A stretch of DNA of 64,000 nucleotides from 1-14-2-50-31-20 sp965370315. GTDB lineage: Bacteria; Bacteroidota; Ignavibacteria; Ignavibacteriales; Melioribacteraceae. Within the stretch, counting starts at the first letter, position 1. Each line of letters opens with the position of its first letter. This document shows, one piece after another, positions 36,367 through 45,152 of the stretch. The notes below the pieces were generated by a model. That model did no database searches and was not told the DNA's origin. It saw only the letters and a program-made list of their open reading frames with translations. The translations under genes were made by a program, and so were the position numbers. The stretch is taken from positions 1 to 64,000 of the forward strand of contig CBDUTO010000006.1 in assembly GCA_965370315.1 (NCBI GenBank). Direction: 5' to 3'.

Positions 36367-37362
36367 ATGAAAGTATTATTCATTGGTGGAACAGGAAATA
36401 TTAGTGCTTCGGTAAGTCGTTTATGTATTGAAAATAGTATTGATTTGCACATTTTAAATAGAGGTCTAAATAAGATTTCAATTCCCGGTGCAAAAACAAT
36501 TGTTTGTGATATTTACAACGAAGCAAATGTAACAGATGTATTAAAAAATCATGAATGGGATGTAGTGGCAAACTGGATTGCATTTACTGAAGATGATGTT
36601 GTTAGAGATTTTAATTTATTCAACGGAAAGACTAAACAATATATTTTTATTAGTTCAGCATCTGCATATCAAAAACCATTATTAAATCCAATAATTACAG
36701 AATCTACTCCCCTTGAAAATCCTTATTGGCAATACTCAAGAGACAAAATTGCATGTGAAATAAGACTCAACAAATTTCATGATGACGACAATTTCCCAGT
36801 AACTATCGTGCGCCCTTCGCACACATATAATAACGTTATTCCAGTTTCTATTGGCGGATGGACGAAATACACAATTGTTGAAAGAATTAGAAAAGGCAAA
36901 AAAATAATTATTCACGGCGATGGAACTTCACTTTGGACAATTACACATGCAAAAGATTTTGCAAAAGGATTTTTAGGATTACTAAATAACAATAATTCAA
37001 TTGGTGAAACATATCATATCACTTCCGATGAAATCTTAACTTGGAATCAAATTTACAATGCTGTAGCCGATGCTGTAGGAGTTGAGCCAAATATAGTTCA
37101 TATTGCTTCAGATTTTATTTGTTCCATTGAAAGTACTTTAACAGGAACTCTACTTGGAGATAAATCAACAAGTGCAATTTTTGATAATTCGAAAATTAAA
37201 TCTATTGTTCCTAGTTTTAAGGCAACAATTTCATTTGCCGAAGGAATTAAAAAGACAATTAAATGGTTTGAGTCCGACCCCAAGCGAATGGTGATAAACA
37301 GCCAGACAAACAATATGATTGATAAAATTATTGATGCATATGAAAATACAAACTCTATTTAA
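36367..37362 (+). CDS. NAD-dependent epimerase/dehydratase (extended SDR)
   Basis: A 331-residue cytoplasmic protein with a Rossmann nucleotide-binding motif (KVLFIGGTGNISASV), the segment FISSASAYQKP and a downstream YSRDK resembling the catalytic YxxxK. NGKTKQYIF precedes the Ser. It probably oxidises, epimerises or dehydrates a sugar or sugar nucleotide. AGGA sits a few bases before the ATG. It is in the GH128 operon, so a role in intracellular processing of an imported sugar is plausible, but the substrate cannot be inferred. Confidence 0.8.
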   Translation: MKVLFIGGTGNISASVSRLCIENSIDLHILNRGLNKISIPGAKTIVCDIYNEANVTDVLKNHEWDVVANWIAFTEDDVVRDFNLFNGKTKQYIFISSASAYQKPLLNPIITESTPLENPYWQYSRDKIACEIRLNKFHDDDNFPVTIVRPSHTYNNVIPVSIGGWTKYTIVERIRKGKKIIIHGDGTSLWTITHAKDFAKGFLGLLNNNNSIGETYHITSDEILTWNQIYNAVADAVGVEPNIVHIASDFICSIESTLTGTLLGDKSTSAIFDNSKIKSIVPSFKATISFAEGIKKTIKWFESDPKRMVINSQTNNMIDKIIDAYENTNSI

Positions 37363-37397
37363 GATTCTCACATTGAAAAAATAAGGAAATATTATCT

Positions 37398-38774
37398 ATG
37401 AGAATTTATACTATAATTCTTTTTCTAATTACGTTCGCACTCAGTTCATGTAGTAAAAAAGTTGAAACAAATACTATTTCTGATTCCACCTTTATTTACA
37501 AAGAATATATTCCATCTTCCTCAGACTTGATAATTAACCGAGCAGAATATTTAGACAAACTTTACGGATTTTGGCTTGGGCAATCAATTGCAAATTGGAC
37601 TGGCTTAGTTACCGAAATGGATAAAATTGGGAATATCGGTGAGATTAAAACTGGCAAATTTTATACGAGGGACGATTGGGGGAAACCAGATCAGCCAAGT
37701 ATTTGGGGTGAAGGCAAACCAAGCGACCTCTCCCCCACTATCGATTTTGTCTTTGAAAATGAAGATGGAATTTGGGGTTCAGATGATGACACAGATTTGG
37801 AATATATGTATCAACACATTTTACTTGAGAATAAAACATCAATTTTAAATGGCGAACAAATAAGAAATGGTTGGTTGAAGCATATAAAATCTGAAGAAGA
37901 AAATTACTTGTGGGTTTCAAATCAAAGAGCGTTTGACCTAATGAACAAAGGGATGATACCTCCAGCAACAGGTGATCCTTCTAACAATAAAGAATATGAA
38001 ATGATTGATGCCCAGCTTACAACTGAAATATTTGGACTGTTTGCTCCTTGCCGTCCTGATGTAGCTCTCAAAATGGCTCATCTTCCAATACAAACTACTG
38101 CCCGAAAGAATGCTGAATGGATTTCCGAGTTTTATGTAATTATCTATTCATTAGCTTCGTATGTTGATGAGAGCAAATCAATGAAAGAAAAAATTCTTTG
38201 GCTGGCAGACCAAGCAAGTAAACGACTTCCGAAAGATTCATACTCTGCAAAAATGTATACGTTTGTAAAAAACAAATATGATGCTGGAATCCCTTGGGAA
38301 CAAGCTCGAGATGAAATTTATCAGAGGTATCAAGTAGAGCAATTGGATGGTTATAACATAACATCTAAAAATCTATATTGTAATGGTTGTTTTGCAGCAG
38401 GAATTAATTTTGCCTCCAGTTTAGTTAGCCTTTTTTATGGCGAAGGAGATATTCAGAAAACAATAAAAATTGGAACTCTTGCTGGATGGGATTCAGATAA
38501 CCCAACTGCAACTTGGGGTGGATTATTGGGCTTTATGTATGGCAAAGATGGAATTGAAAATGCTTTTGGACGAAAGTTTGCAGACAAATATAATATCCAC
38601 AGAACAAGACAAAATTTTCCAAATAATGGGATAGATTCATTTTCCCAAATGGCTCAGAAGGGAATCTTCATAATAGACAGAGTTGTGCAGGAAGAAATGA
38701 ATGGTGGAGTAGATTTAGAAGAGAATATTTGGTACATACCTAATGTTGGTCTCAATATAAATCCAGGTAAATAA
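37398..38774 (+). CDS. ADP-ribosylglycohydrolase-fold lipoprotein
   Basis: A 458-residue protein with a lipobox (ALSSC, Cys 18), so it is exported. The ADP-ribosylglycohydrolase (DraG/ARH) fold shows in LDKLYGFWLGQSIANW, the metal-binding DDTDLEYMY near residue 135, and AGWDSDNPTATWGGLLGF, the counterpart of the GGDTDT metal site. Substrate in such a location is unlikely to be intracellular ADP-ribose; related exported proteins in polysaccharide loci are uncharacterised. It closes the GH128 operon. Confidence 0.8.
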   Translation: MRIYTIILFLITFALSSCSKKVETNTISDSTFIYKEYIPSSSDLIINRAEYLDKLYGFWLGQSIANWTGLVTEMDKIGNIGEIKTGKFYTRDDWGKPDQPSIWGEGKPSDLSPTIDFVFENEDGIWGSDDDTDLEYMYQHILLENKTSILNGEQIRNGWLKHIKSEEENYLWVSNQRAFDLMNKGMIPPATGDPSNNKEYEMIDAQLTTEIFGLFAPCRPDVALKMAHLPIQTTARKNAEWISEFYVIIYSLASYVDESKSMKEKILWLADQASKRLPKDSYSAKMYTFVKNKYDAGIPWEQARDEIYQRYQVEQLDGYNITSKNLYCNGCFAAGINFASSLVSLFYGEGDIQKTIKIGTLAGWDSDNPTATWGGLLGFMYGKDGIENAFGRKFADKYNIHRTRQNFPNNGIDSFSQMAQKGIFIIDRVVQEEMNGGVDLEENIWYIPNVGLNINPGK

Positions 38775-38820
38775 TTAATTAGCGCTACTTTTTCTAAAGC
38801 CTTTAAAAATAAAACCACAA

Positions 38821-38835
38821 TTATTAAAACAATAA
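38821..38835. promoter_or_regulatory. UAS of the CotH gene
   Basis: TTATTAAAACAATAA, TTATT-N5-AATAA, 69 bases before the -24 box. The region between it and the promoter shows little similarity to the equivalent region before GH128, so the shared site and spacing are unlikely to be left over from recent duplication. Confidence 0.7.
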
Positions 38836-38904
38836 TAAATTATATTATTAGTAATTATCAAATACAACTTATCCTCTAAAGGTACTGTATATCTCTCTTT
38901 AACA

Positions 38905-38920
38905 TGGTACGAAAATTGCG
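38905..38920 (+). promoter_or_regulatory. Sigma-54 promoter of the CotH gene
   Basis: TGGTACGAAAATTGCG matches TGGCAYR-N4-TTGCW with C to T at -23 and G at the last base. Predicted start is near 38931, only about 3 nt before the ATG at 38934. Confidence 0.78.
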
Positions 38921-38933
38921 TATATATTCTCTT

Positions 38934-41900
38934 ATGAAATTTAGAATTATTCAACTAGTATCATTTCTTTTAATCTCTATTCAGGCTTTTACAATTGCCC
39001 AAGAAATCAAAATAAATGAGATTTCTAGTTCAAACACTAATACTATTTTTGACATGGATGGTGAATCTTCCGATTGGTTTGAATTATATAATAATTCAAC
39101 AAGCTCCATAAATCTATCAGATTATTTTATTAGTGACGATGCTTATAATCTAACAAAATGGCAATTTCCAAATATTGAGTTGAAGCCAGATAGTCTTTTG
39201 TTAGTCTTCGCTTCTGGAAAAGATAGAACGGAAACTATAAAACATTGGGAAACTATTATTAGTGAAGGTGATTATTGTAAATATTTAGTTCCTCAAAGTA
39301 CTCCATCTAATGAGTGGACTTCACTCAATTACAATGATGCCACTTGGTCTACTGGACAGACTGGAATTGGCTATGGGGACAATGACGATAACACAACTAT
39401 TTCACAAACTGTTTCTACTTATCTCAGATGTAAATTTGCGGTTGAAAATATAACAAAGATTAGTGGACTTTACCTGAACGTGAATTTTGATGATGGCTTT
39501 GTAGCCTATTTAAATGGTGAAGAAATTGCGAGAGAGAATCTTGGTGCTGAAGGTTCTCAAGTTTTTCATTATACTGAAGCAACTGCAGATCATGAAGCCC
39601 AGATGTATCAGGGCAACTCACCAAATAGCTATCCAGTTTCAAATAAAATTGAATTGTTAAAAAATGGTGACAATATTTTAGCAATAGAAGTTCATAATGT
39701 TAGTAGCACTTCCTCAGATTTATCAATAATTCCCTTTCTATCTATTGGATATAATAATACTCCAATTAATTCTAGTGGAAGCTTGGATTTTCTGAACCTC
39801 CACGCAACGAGATTGCATACCAATTTTAAACTTAACGCTAGTGGCGAATTTTTAATACTCACAAATTCGAGTGAAGAAATTGAAGACTCTCTCTACATTA
39901 GAGAACAAACCTCCGATATTTCATGGGGACGTTTTCCAAATGGATCTGAAAATTTCTACCTCTTTACTTCCCCTACACCAGGAAGCAAAAACCTTAATAA
40001 CGGACTCACTGATTTCCTACTTCCCCCTAGTTTTTCTATAGAAAGAGGATTCTACAATTCGGCATTTTTTCTTGATATCGATAATTCAAATAATACTCAT
40101 GGAGTAATTCGATACACAACTGATGGCTCTGAACCAGATGAGTATTCCACTGTTTATACTGGACAACTTGTAATTTCTGGAATATCAGTAATTAGAGCTA
40201 AAATCTTTACCGAGGGTTCATTACCAAGCAGAACAACAACTCATACTTATTTTGTAAACCAAGAGCAGAGATTACCAACTATTTCTCTCACAACTAATCC
40301 TGAACATTTTTTCGATTCCGATTCTGGAATTTATGTTTTAGGTCCTAATGCAGAATCTGCGAACCCACATTTTGGCGCAAATTTTTGGCAAGATTGGGAA
40401 CGACCAATTCATATGGAATTATTTGAAGAAGACAATGAGTTTGGATTTGAAATAGATTTGGGTGTGAAAATTTTTGGTAAGTGGAGTAGAGCAAACCCCC
40501 AAAAATCATTGGCTTTTTATGCTCGGGGAGATTACGGATATTCAGAAATTGACTACAAGCTTTTTCCAAATTCTGAAATATACAAATTCCAAAGTTTTAT
40601 ACTTAGAAATTCTGGGAATGATTGGTGGAATACTTTGATTCGAGATGCATTAACAAGCGAAATAATTTCACCACTTGATATTGACAGACAATTGTATCGC
40701 CCAGTAGTAGTCTATTTAAATGGAGAGTATTGGGGAATTCACAACCTTCGCGAGAAAATTAATGAGCATTTTATAGAATCACATCATGGTATCTCTGGAG
40801 ATGATACTAATATCATAGAAAATAATTTTCAACTAGTTCATGGCGAGAAAGATAGTTACAATGAATTCTATAATTATTTAAATACTCTTGATATGACAAC
40901 CGAATCTGCATTTGACTATATCAATTCCCAAATAGATGTAACTGAATTTATTGATTATTATTTAACTGAAATATTTGTTGATAATCAAGATTGGCCTGGA
41001 AACAATATTAAATTTTGGCAACAAAGAAGCACAAATTCAAAGTGGCGTTGGATTCTTTTCGATACCGATTTCGGATTTGGAATCTATAATCAATACGCCT
41101 ATAACCAAAATACACTTACATTTGCATTAGCAACAAATGGTCCAGGCTGGCCTAATCCTCCTTGGTCAACTTTTCTGCTACGTAAATTTTTAAAAAACGA
41201 TGAGTTTAAAAACATATTTATAAGTCGCTATTCAACTTATTCTAATACAATTTTTTCTCCAAATAGTATTAACAAGGTAATTGATAATTTAACATCCAAA
41301 ATCCGTTACGAGATGCCAGACCATTTTACAAGGTGGGGTGGAACTTATTCCAATTGGATTTCTGAAATAAGCCGATTAAGAACTTTTGCTAATTTGCGAG
41401 GAACATATTTGTCCCTCTATTTCAAAAGTTATTTTGGTTTAACTGGGGAGTACGAGCTTTCTATAAATCAAAATATTGATGAAGGTATTGTGGAAATAAC
41501 CGACTTTGTAATTGATGAGAACTCCTGGAAAGGAATGTTTTTTGATTTAGTTCCTCTCAAAATTCTCGCTGTCCCAACATCTGAATTTACTTTTTCACAT
41601 TGGGATGGGGAATTTGGTTCAACAGAAAATCCAATAATATTATCCCCGAGTAATAATTTAACTCTCTCCCCTGTTTTTATTCCAGTTAGTGATACCCAAA
41701 TTGTTATAAATGAAATTAATTATAATTCAATCGAATTTTTTAATCCTGATGACTGGGTGGAATTATACAATTACTCAGATAAAACAATTGATTTGTCTGA
41801 TTGGGTTTTCAAAGATGAAGATCCAGAACCATATTTTGTTTTTCCTGAAAACACAACAATAGCTCCGGATAATTATGTAATTATTTGTCGTGATACAATT

Positions 41901-42467
41901 CTATTCAAATCCATATTTCCAAATGTCAAAAATTATTACGGTGATTTTGGATTTGGACTAAGTGGTGGTGGAGAATTAATTAGTCTCTTTACTGCATCCG
42001 GACTTTTAATTGACTCACTAACATACGATGATAAAGAACCTTGGCCTGCTATTACAGATGGTGGTGGACCAACACTTGAGCTTAAAAATCCTTATGTAAA
42101 TAATTCGAATTACTATAATTGGATAGCTTCTGCAGAAAATGGAACACCTGGGGAAATGAATAGTGTATTTACGTCAGTAAAAAATGAATTTGAACCACCT
42201 CCTTCTGATTTTAGATTATTTCAAAATTACCCTAATCCATTTAATCCTTCAACAATAATTAAGTTTTCTATTCCAGCTTCTGGAAATGTAAAACTGACCT
42301 TTTACGATCTATTAGGGAAAGAAATAATCAAATTAGTTGATGAATATAAAAAGGCGAATATTTACGAAACTGAGTTTAATTCTGTAGATTTACCGAGCGG
42401 AATATATTTTTATAATATAATCAGTGGAAATTATTCTGAAACAAAAAAAATGTTACTTTTAAAATAA
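38934..42467 (+). CDS. CotH-kinase-fold surface protein with lamin-tail and T9SS domains
   Basis: A 1177-residue protein. In order: a signal peptide (ending FTIAQ), a lamin-tail domain (KINEISSSNTNTIFD to LLLVFASG), a jelly-roll-like region, a chitobiase-C-type domain (VIRYTTDGSEPDEYSTVY), a CotH kinase-like region (KIFGKWSRANPQKSLAFYAR, RNSGNDWWNTLIRDAL, YWGIHNLREKINEHF, WILFDTDFGFG), a second lamin-tail domain and a type A sorting domain (LFQNYPNPFNPSTIIKFSI to KKMLLLK). CotH proteins are atypical protein kinases in spores and in some surface complexes. The ATG at 38904 lies within the -24 element, so the start at 38934 is chosen. Confidence 0.88.
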   Translation: MKFRIIQLVSFLLISIQAFTIAQEIKINEISSSNTNTIFDMDGESSDWFELYNNSTSSINLSDYFISDDAYNLTKWQFPNIELKPDSLLLVFASGKDRTETIKHWETIISEGDYCKYLVPQSTPSNEWTSLNYNDATWSTGQTGIGYGDNDDNTTISQTVSTYLRCKFAVENITKISGLYLNVNFDDGFVAYLNGEEIARENLGAEGSQVFHYTEATADHEAQMYQGNSPNSYPVSNKIELLKNGDNILAIEVHNVSSTSSDLSIIPFLSIGYNNTPINSSGSLDFLNLHATRLHTNFKLNASGEFLILTNSSEEIEDSLYIREQTSDISWGRFPNGSENFYLFTSPTPGSKNLNNGLTDFLLPPSFSIERGFYNSAFFLDIDNSNNTHGVIRYTTDGSEPDEYSTVYTGQLVISGISVIRAKIFTEGSLPSRTTTHTYFVNQEQRLPTISLTTNPEHFFDSDSGIYVLGPNAESANPHFGANFWQDWERPIHMELFEEDNEFGFEIDLGVKIFGKWSRANPQKSLAFYARGDYGYSEIDYKLFPNSEIYKFQSFILRNSGNDWWNTLIRDALTSEIISPLDIDRQLYRPVVVYLNGEYWGIHNLREKINEHFIESHHGISGDDTNIIENNFQLVHGEKDSYNEFYNYLNTLDMTTESAFDYINSQIDVTEFIDYYLTEIFVDNQDWPGNNIKFWQQRSTNSKWRWILFDTDFGFGIYNQYAYNQNTLTFALATNGPGWPNPPWSTFLLRKFLKNDEFKNIFISRYSTYSNTIFSPNSINKVIDNLTSKIRYEMPDHFTRWGGTYSNWISEISRLRTFANLRGTYLSLYFKSYFGLTGEYELSINQNIDEGIVEITDFVIDENSWKGMFFDLVPLKILAVPTSEFTFSHWDGEFGSTENPIILSPSNNLTLSPVFIPVSDTQIVINEINYNSIEFFNPDDWVELYNYSDKTIDLSDWVFKDEDPEPYFVFPENTTIAPDNYVIICRDTILFKSIFPNVKNYYGDFGFGLSGGGELISLFTASGLLIDSLTYDDKEPWPAITDGGGPTLELKNPYVNNSNYYNWIASAENGTPGEMNSVFTSVKNEFEPPPSDFRLFQNYPNPFNPSTIIKFSIPASGNVKLTFYDLLGKEIIKLVDEYKKANIYETEFNSVDLPSGIYFYNIISGNYSETKKMLLLK

Positions 42468-42510
42468 AGTGTTGATCCTGCAACACAAGGATACTAGAAT
42501 CAGTTAGTTT

Positions 42511-43557
42511 ATGGACAAAATAAAAAAATATAATACCCTCATAATTTTTGTTGTTGCTTTAGTTATAGTTTTTGCTCCAATTAAAATACCAAACAATATT
42601 CCAGCATATGCAAAAGTATTACCTGCAAAAGAATTTGTAACTATTAAAGGTTCAAATGGTCAAATTATTTCTCATTTGGTTAATAACCTTACAGGTATAG
42701 TTGAAAATATTAGAACTATTCAAATTGATAGAGAAGATTTTGCATCTTTTAGTTTAACAATTTCAAATTCTAATGTTTTGAAAGGTGACACACTTGCTGT
42801 TTTTTCTTCGAGCCATACTGACTTTATCATAGAAGAAGTAAAAGGGAAAATATTAGAGCAAGAAAAGTATTTAGAATCTCAATTAAGTGGCGAAAAAGAA
42901 TCAACTATAAATGAGCAAGAAAAAATTTATGAAATTAGTAAAATTAATTATTCAAATCAAAAACCAATCTCTGAAAGAAAATATGAACTATATAGTAATG
43001 AATTAATTTCTGAAGAAGAATATGATTTAGCTAAAAATTTACTTGAAAGATTTAAACTTGAAGAGGAAAGAGAATTTCAAAAATTGCAGATCCTTAAAAC
43101 TGGAGTAAAAGTTGAGGATATAATAGTAACCAAAGAAAGAATAAGTAACCTAAAAAGACAGAGTGAAATATTAGAAAATAGGAATTCCGATTATAAAATT
43201 ATTGCCCCATTTGACGGTATAGTTTATGGCTCAAATTCACTTGACACGTTATTTACACTTTCTGAAAAAAAATCTTACGTTATCTTAATTCCTATTAAGA
43301 TAGATAATGCAAATTCAATTAAAATAGGTCAAGTTATAAATTTTAGTGATTCAGATAGTTTGTCGAATATTAAAATAAAAATGCAAGACCCTCAAATTAA
43401 ATCAATCAATGGAGAAAGATATATTATTTATAAATCCTATTTTAAAACGGATAAAGTGTTATTTAACGGCATATTTGAGTGTTCGATAGTTGGAGAAGAA
43501 AGTACCCTTTTAGATATTCTTATTGATAAATTTTATTCCATTTTTAACCTCTCATAA
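42511..43557 (+). CDS. HlyD-like membrane-fusion protein
   Basis: A 348-residue protein with one N-terminal membrane helix (about 8-25), a lipoyl/barrel-sandwich half, a long coiled-coil region (about 105-220, rich in Glu and Lys) and the returning half motif YKIIAPFDGIVYGSN near 230. This is the layout of periplasmic adaptor proteins, but no ABC or RND transporter gene is next to it. It lies between the CotH and VTC genes, 43 bp after CotH, and its stop codon overlaps the next start (ATAATGCG). It may be a scaffold for the CotH/VTC module rather than an export adaptor (inference). Confidence 0.7.
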   Translation: MDKIKKYNTLIIFVVALVIVFAPIKIPNNIPAYAKVLPAKEFVTIKGSNGQIISHLVNNLTGIVENIRTIQIDREDFASFSLTISNSNVLKGDTLAVFSSSHTDFIIEEVKGKILEQEKYLESQLSGEKESTINEQEKIYEISKINYSNQKPISERKYELYSNELISEEEYDLAKNLLERFKLEEEREFQKLQILKTGVKVEDIIVTKERISNLKRQSEILENRNSDYKIIAPFDGIVYGSNSLDTLFTLSEKKSYVILIPIKIDNANSIKIGQVINFSDSDSLSNIKIKMQDPQIKSINGERYIIYKSYFKTDKVLFNGIFECSIVGEESTLLDILIDKFYSIFNLS

Positions 43558-44294
43558 TGCGCTTAGAATATAAATATATAGTCCCATCACATAAAATGGA
43601 AATGTTAAGAGAGCAGTTGATGCCTTTTGTTGAATATGATCCTTATTCAAATGTTAATGCAAGTAGAGAGTATACAGTAAAAAGTATATACTTAGATTCA
43701 AAGAAATTTAAGGACTATCACGATAAGCGTGAAGGAGTTTATAAGAGAAAAAAAATTAGAATTCGTGGATATAATCGCACAACTCACGATTCTAAGATTT
43801 TTTTAGAAATAAAAAAGAAAATAGGTTCGCATATTTACAAGAACCGCTCTCACATTCTATTTAGTAAATTAAAAGATTTCTTAGAAAACAAAAATCTTGA
43901 TTCAATTGAATCTGCGAATGATATTTCTGATGCTGAAAAATTTCTCTATTATTATGTTAAAGGGGCTCTTAACCCAATCACTTTAGTTACTTATGAACGA
44001 GAAGCATTTTTCTCAAAATTTGATAAATCTCTTAGAATTACATTTGACAAGAATATTAGATACAAAAAAGCTGAAAATTGTGAAGTGCTATTTTCAGAGG
44101 ATTCCGATGCCGCAAATAGTGACTTCTTTATTTTGGAAATAAAATTTGCAAAGGGATTCCCAGATTGGTTACAGAAAATTTTGCAATCACACGATTTAAA
44201 AAGAGAATCATTTTCTAAATATACAACAAGTGTAGAAGAGATAATAAATTTAACTTCTAATACTGATTCATTACACAGGAAGAACTATGTTTGA
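43557..44294 (+). CDS. VTC-domain protein (polyphosphate polymerase family)
   Basis: A 245-residue protein with the VTC/triphosphate-tunnel features: N-terminal RLEYKYIV, VKSIYLDS, basic strands KRKKIRIRGYN and FLEIKKK, LVTYEREAF and the late acidic-hydrophobic ILEIKFA. Family proteins bind triphosphate or polyphosphate in a tunnel lined with these basic residues, and the eukaryotic member makes polyphosphate. Bacterial members often sit beside DUF4956 and CotH genes, as here. It overlaps the DUF4956 gene by 8 bp, indicating a complex. Its substrate is not known. Confidence 0.85.
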   Translation: MRLEYKYIVPSHKMEMLREQLMPFVEYDPYSNVNASREYTVKSIYLDSKKFKDYHDKREGVYKRKKIRIRGYNRTTHDSKIFLEIKKKIGSHIYKNRSHILFSKLKDFLENKNLDSIESANDISDAEKFLYYYVKGALNPITLVTYEREAFFSKFDKSLRITFDKNIRYKKAENCEVLFSEDSDAANSDFFILEIKFAKGFPDWLQKILQSHDLKRESFSKYTTSVEEIINLTSNTDSLHRKNYV

Positions 44295-44961
44295 CGATTT
44301 TTCATCAATTTTTCAATATACATTATCAACAAGTGAAATTGTTGGAAATATATCGGTTGCACTACTTTGTTCAGTATTCATCTCATATTTTTATAAAAAA
44401 ACTTACAATGGACCCGGTTATCTAAATTCATTTGCTAATGCACTTATTCTGCTATCTCTTATTACTGCAGTAGTTATTATGATTATTGGAAACAATTTGG
44501 CGAGAGCTTTCGGTTTAGTCGGAGCAATGTCAATAATTCGTTTCAGAACTGCCGTTAAAGAGACACATGATATCGTTTATATTTTCTTTTCACTTACAAT
44601 AGGTATGGCTGCTGGTGTTGGATTACATTCCTTAGCAATTGTTGGAACAGCCTTTATTGGTTTGATTTCATATACAATATCAAAAATGGAATCAGATAAT
44701 GGGAGTAAAAAGAATACATTGTTAGAGTTTCAGGTGGAGAACGGAACAGAAGAAACATCTATTAACTATAAAAAAACCATATCCAAATACACAAAAAAAA
44801 TGAAATTACTTAACATTAAAACTTTGGATACCGAAAGAATGCTAGTTTCATATTATATTCGGTTTAGAAAAGAGAACCAGAATTTTGATTTAGTAAATCA
44901 ACTACAAAAAATTTCAGGCCTTAAAAATATAAGTCTGTTTTCTGATGAAGAGGAATTTTGA
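44287..44961 (+). CDS. DUF4956 membrane protein
   Basis: A 224-residue protein with about four transmembrane helices in the first 130 residues (for example ALLCSVFISYFY and LSLITAVVIMIIG), the conserved loop GLVGAMSIIRFRTAVKETHD, and a soluble C-terminal domain. The GAMSIIRFR loop is typical of DUF4956. In other bacteria it is a near-constant partner of VTC-domain proteins. Last gene of the CotH-HlyD-VTC-DUF4956 run. A membrane channel or anchor for polyphosphate is a guess. Confidence 0.85.
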   Translation: MFDDFSSIFQYTLSTSEIVGNISVALLCSVFISYFYKKTYNGPGYLNSFANALILLSLITAVVIMIIGNNLARAFGLVGAMSIIRFRTAVKETHDIVYIFFSLTIGMAAGVGLHSLAIVGTAFIGLISYTISKMESDNGSKKNTLLEFQVENGTEETSINYKKTISKYTKKMKLLNIKTLDTERMLVSYYIRFRKENQNFDLVNQLQKISGLKNISLFSDEEEF

Positions 44962-45152
44962 TCAAAGCTGGCTCCTTAAACCATTTTTAATTTTTACTTA
45001 ATTGAAGCTGTTTTGTTAAATCACTCCCTTGAATTATTAATTTTCTAGTTTACAAAATATTAAATTGAAAACTATTACCGCAAACATAGTTTTAGGTAGG
45101 AATAGTGGCAATTTGTTTTGTATTTTCACACTCGAAAAACTAGAGACTATGC
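44962..45152. other. Spacer without recognised feature
   Basis: AT-rich 191-bp spacer. A TGGCAATTTGTTTTGTA string resembles a sigma-54 box but lacks GC at -12. No hairpin with U tract was found. Confidence 0.4.

Noticed and set aside
38904..38933. Upstream ATG as the start of the CotH gene
   Set aside because: It lies inside the sigma-54 -24 box and gives a non-signal-like N-terminus; the next ATG begins a good signal peptide.
42511..43557. HlyD-like protein as part of a type I secretion system
   Set aside because: No ABC exporter or TolC-like gene is next to it; neighbours are CotH, VTC and DUF4956.
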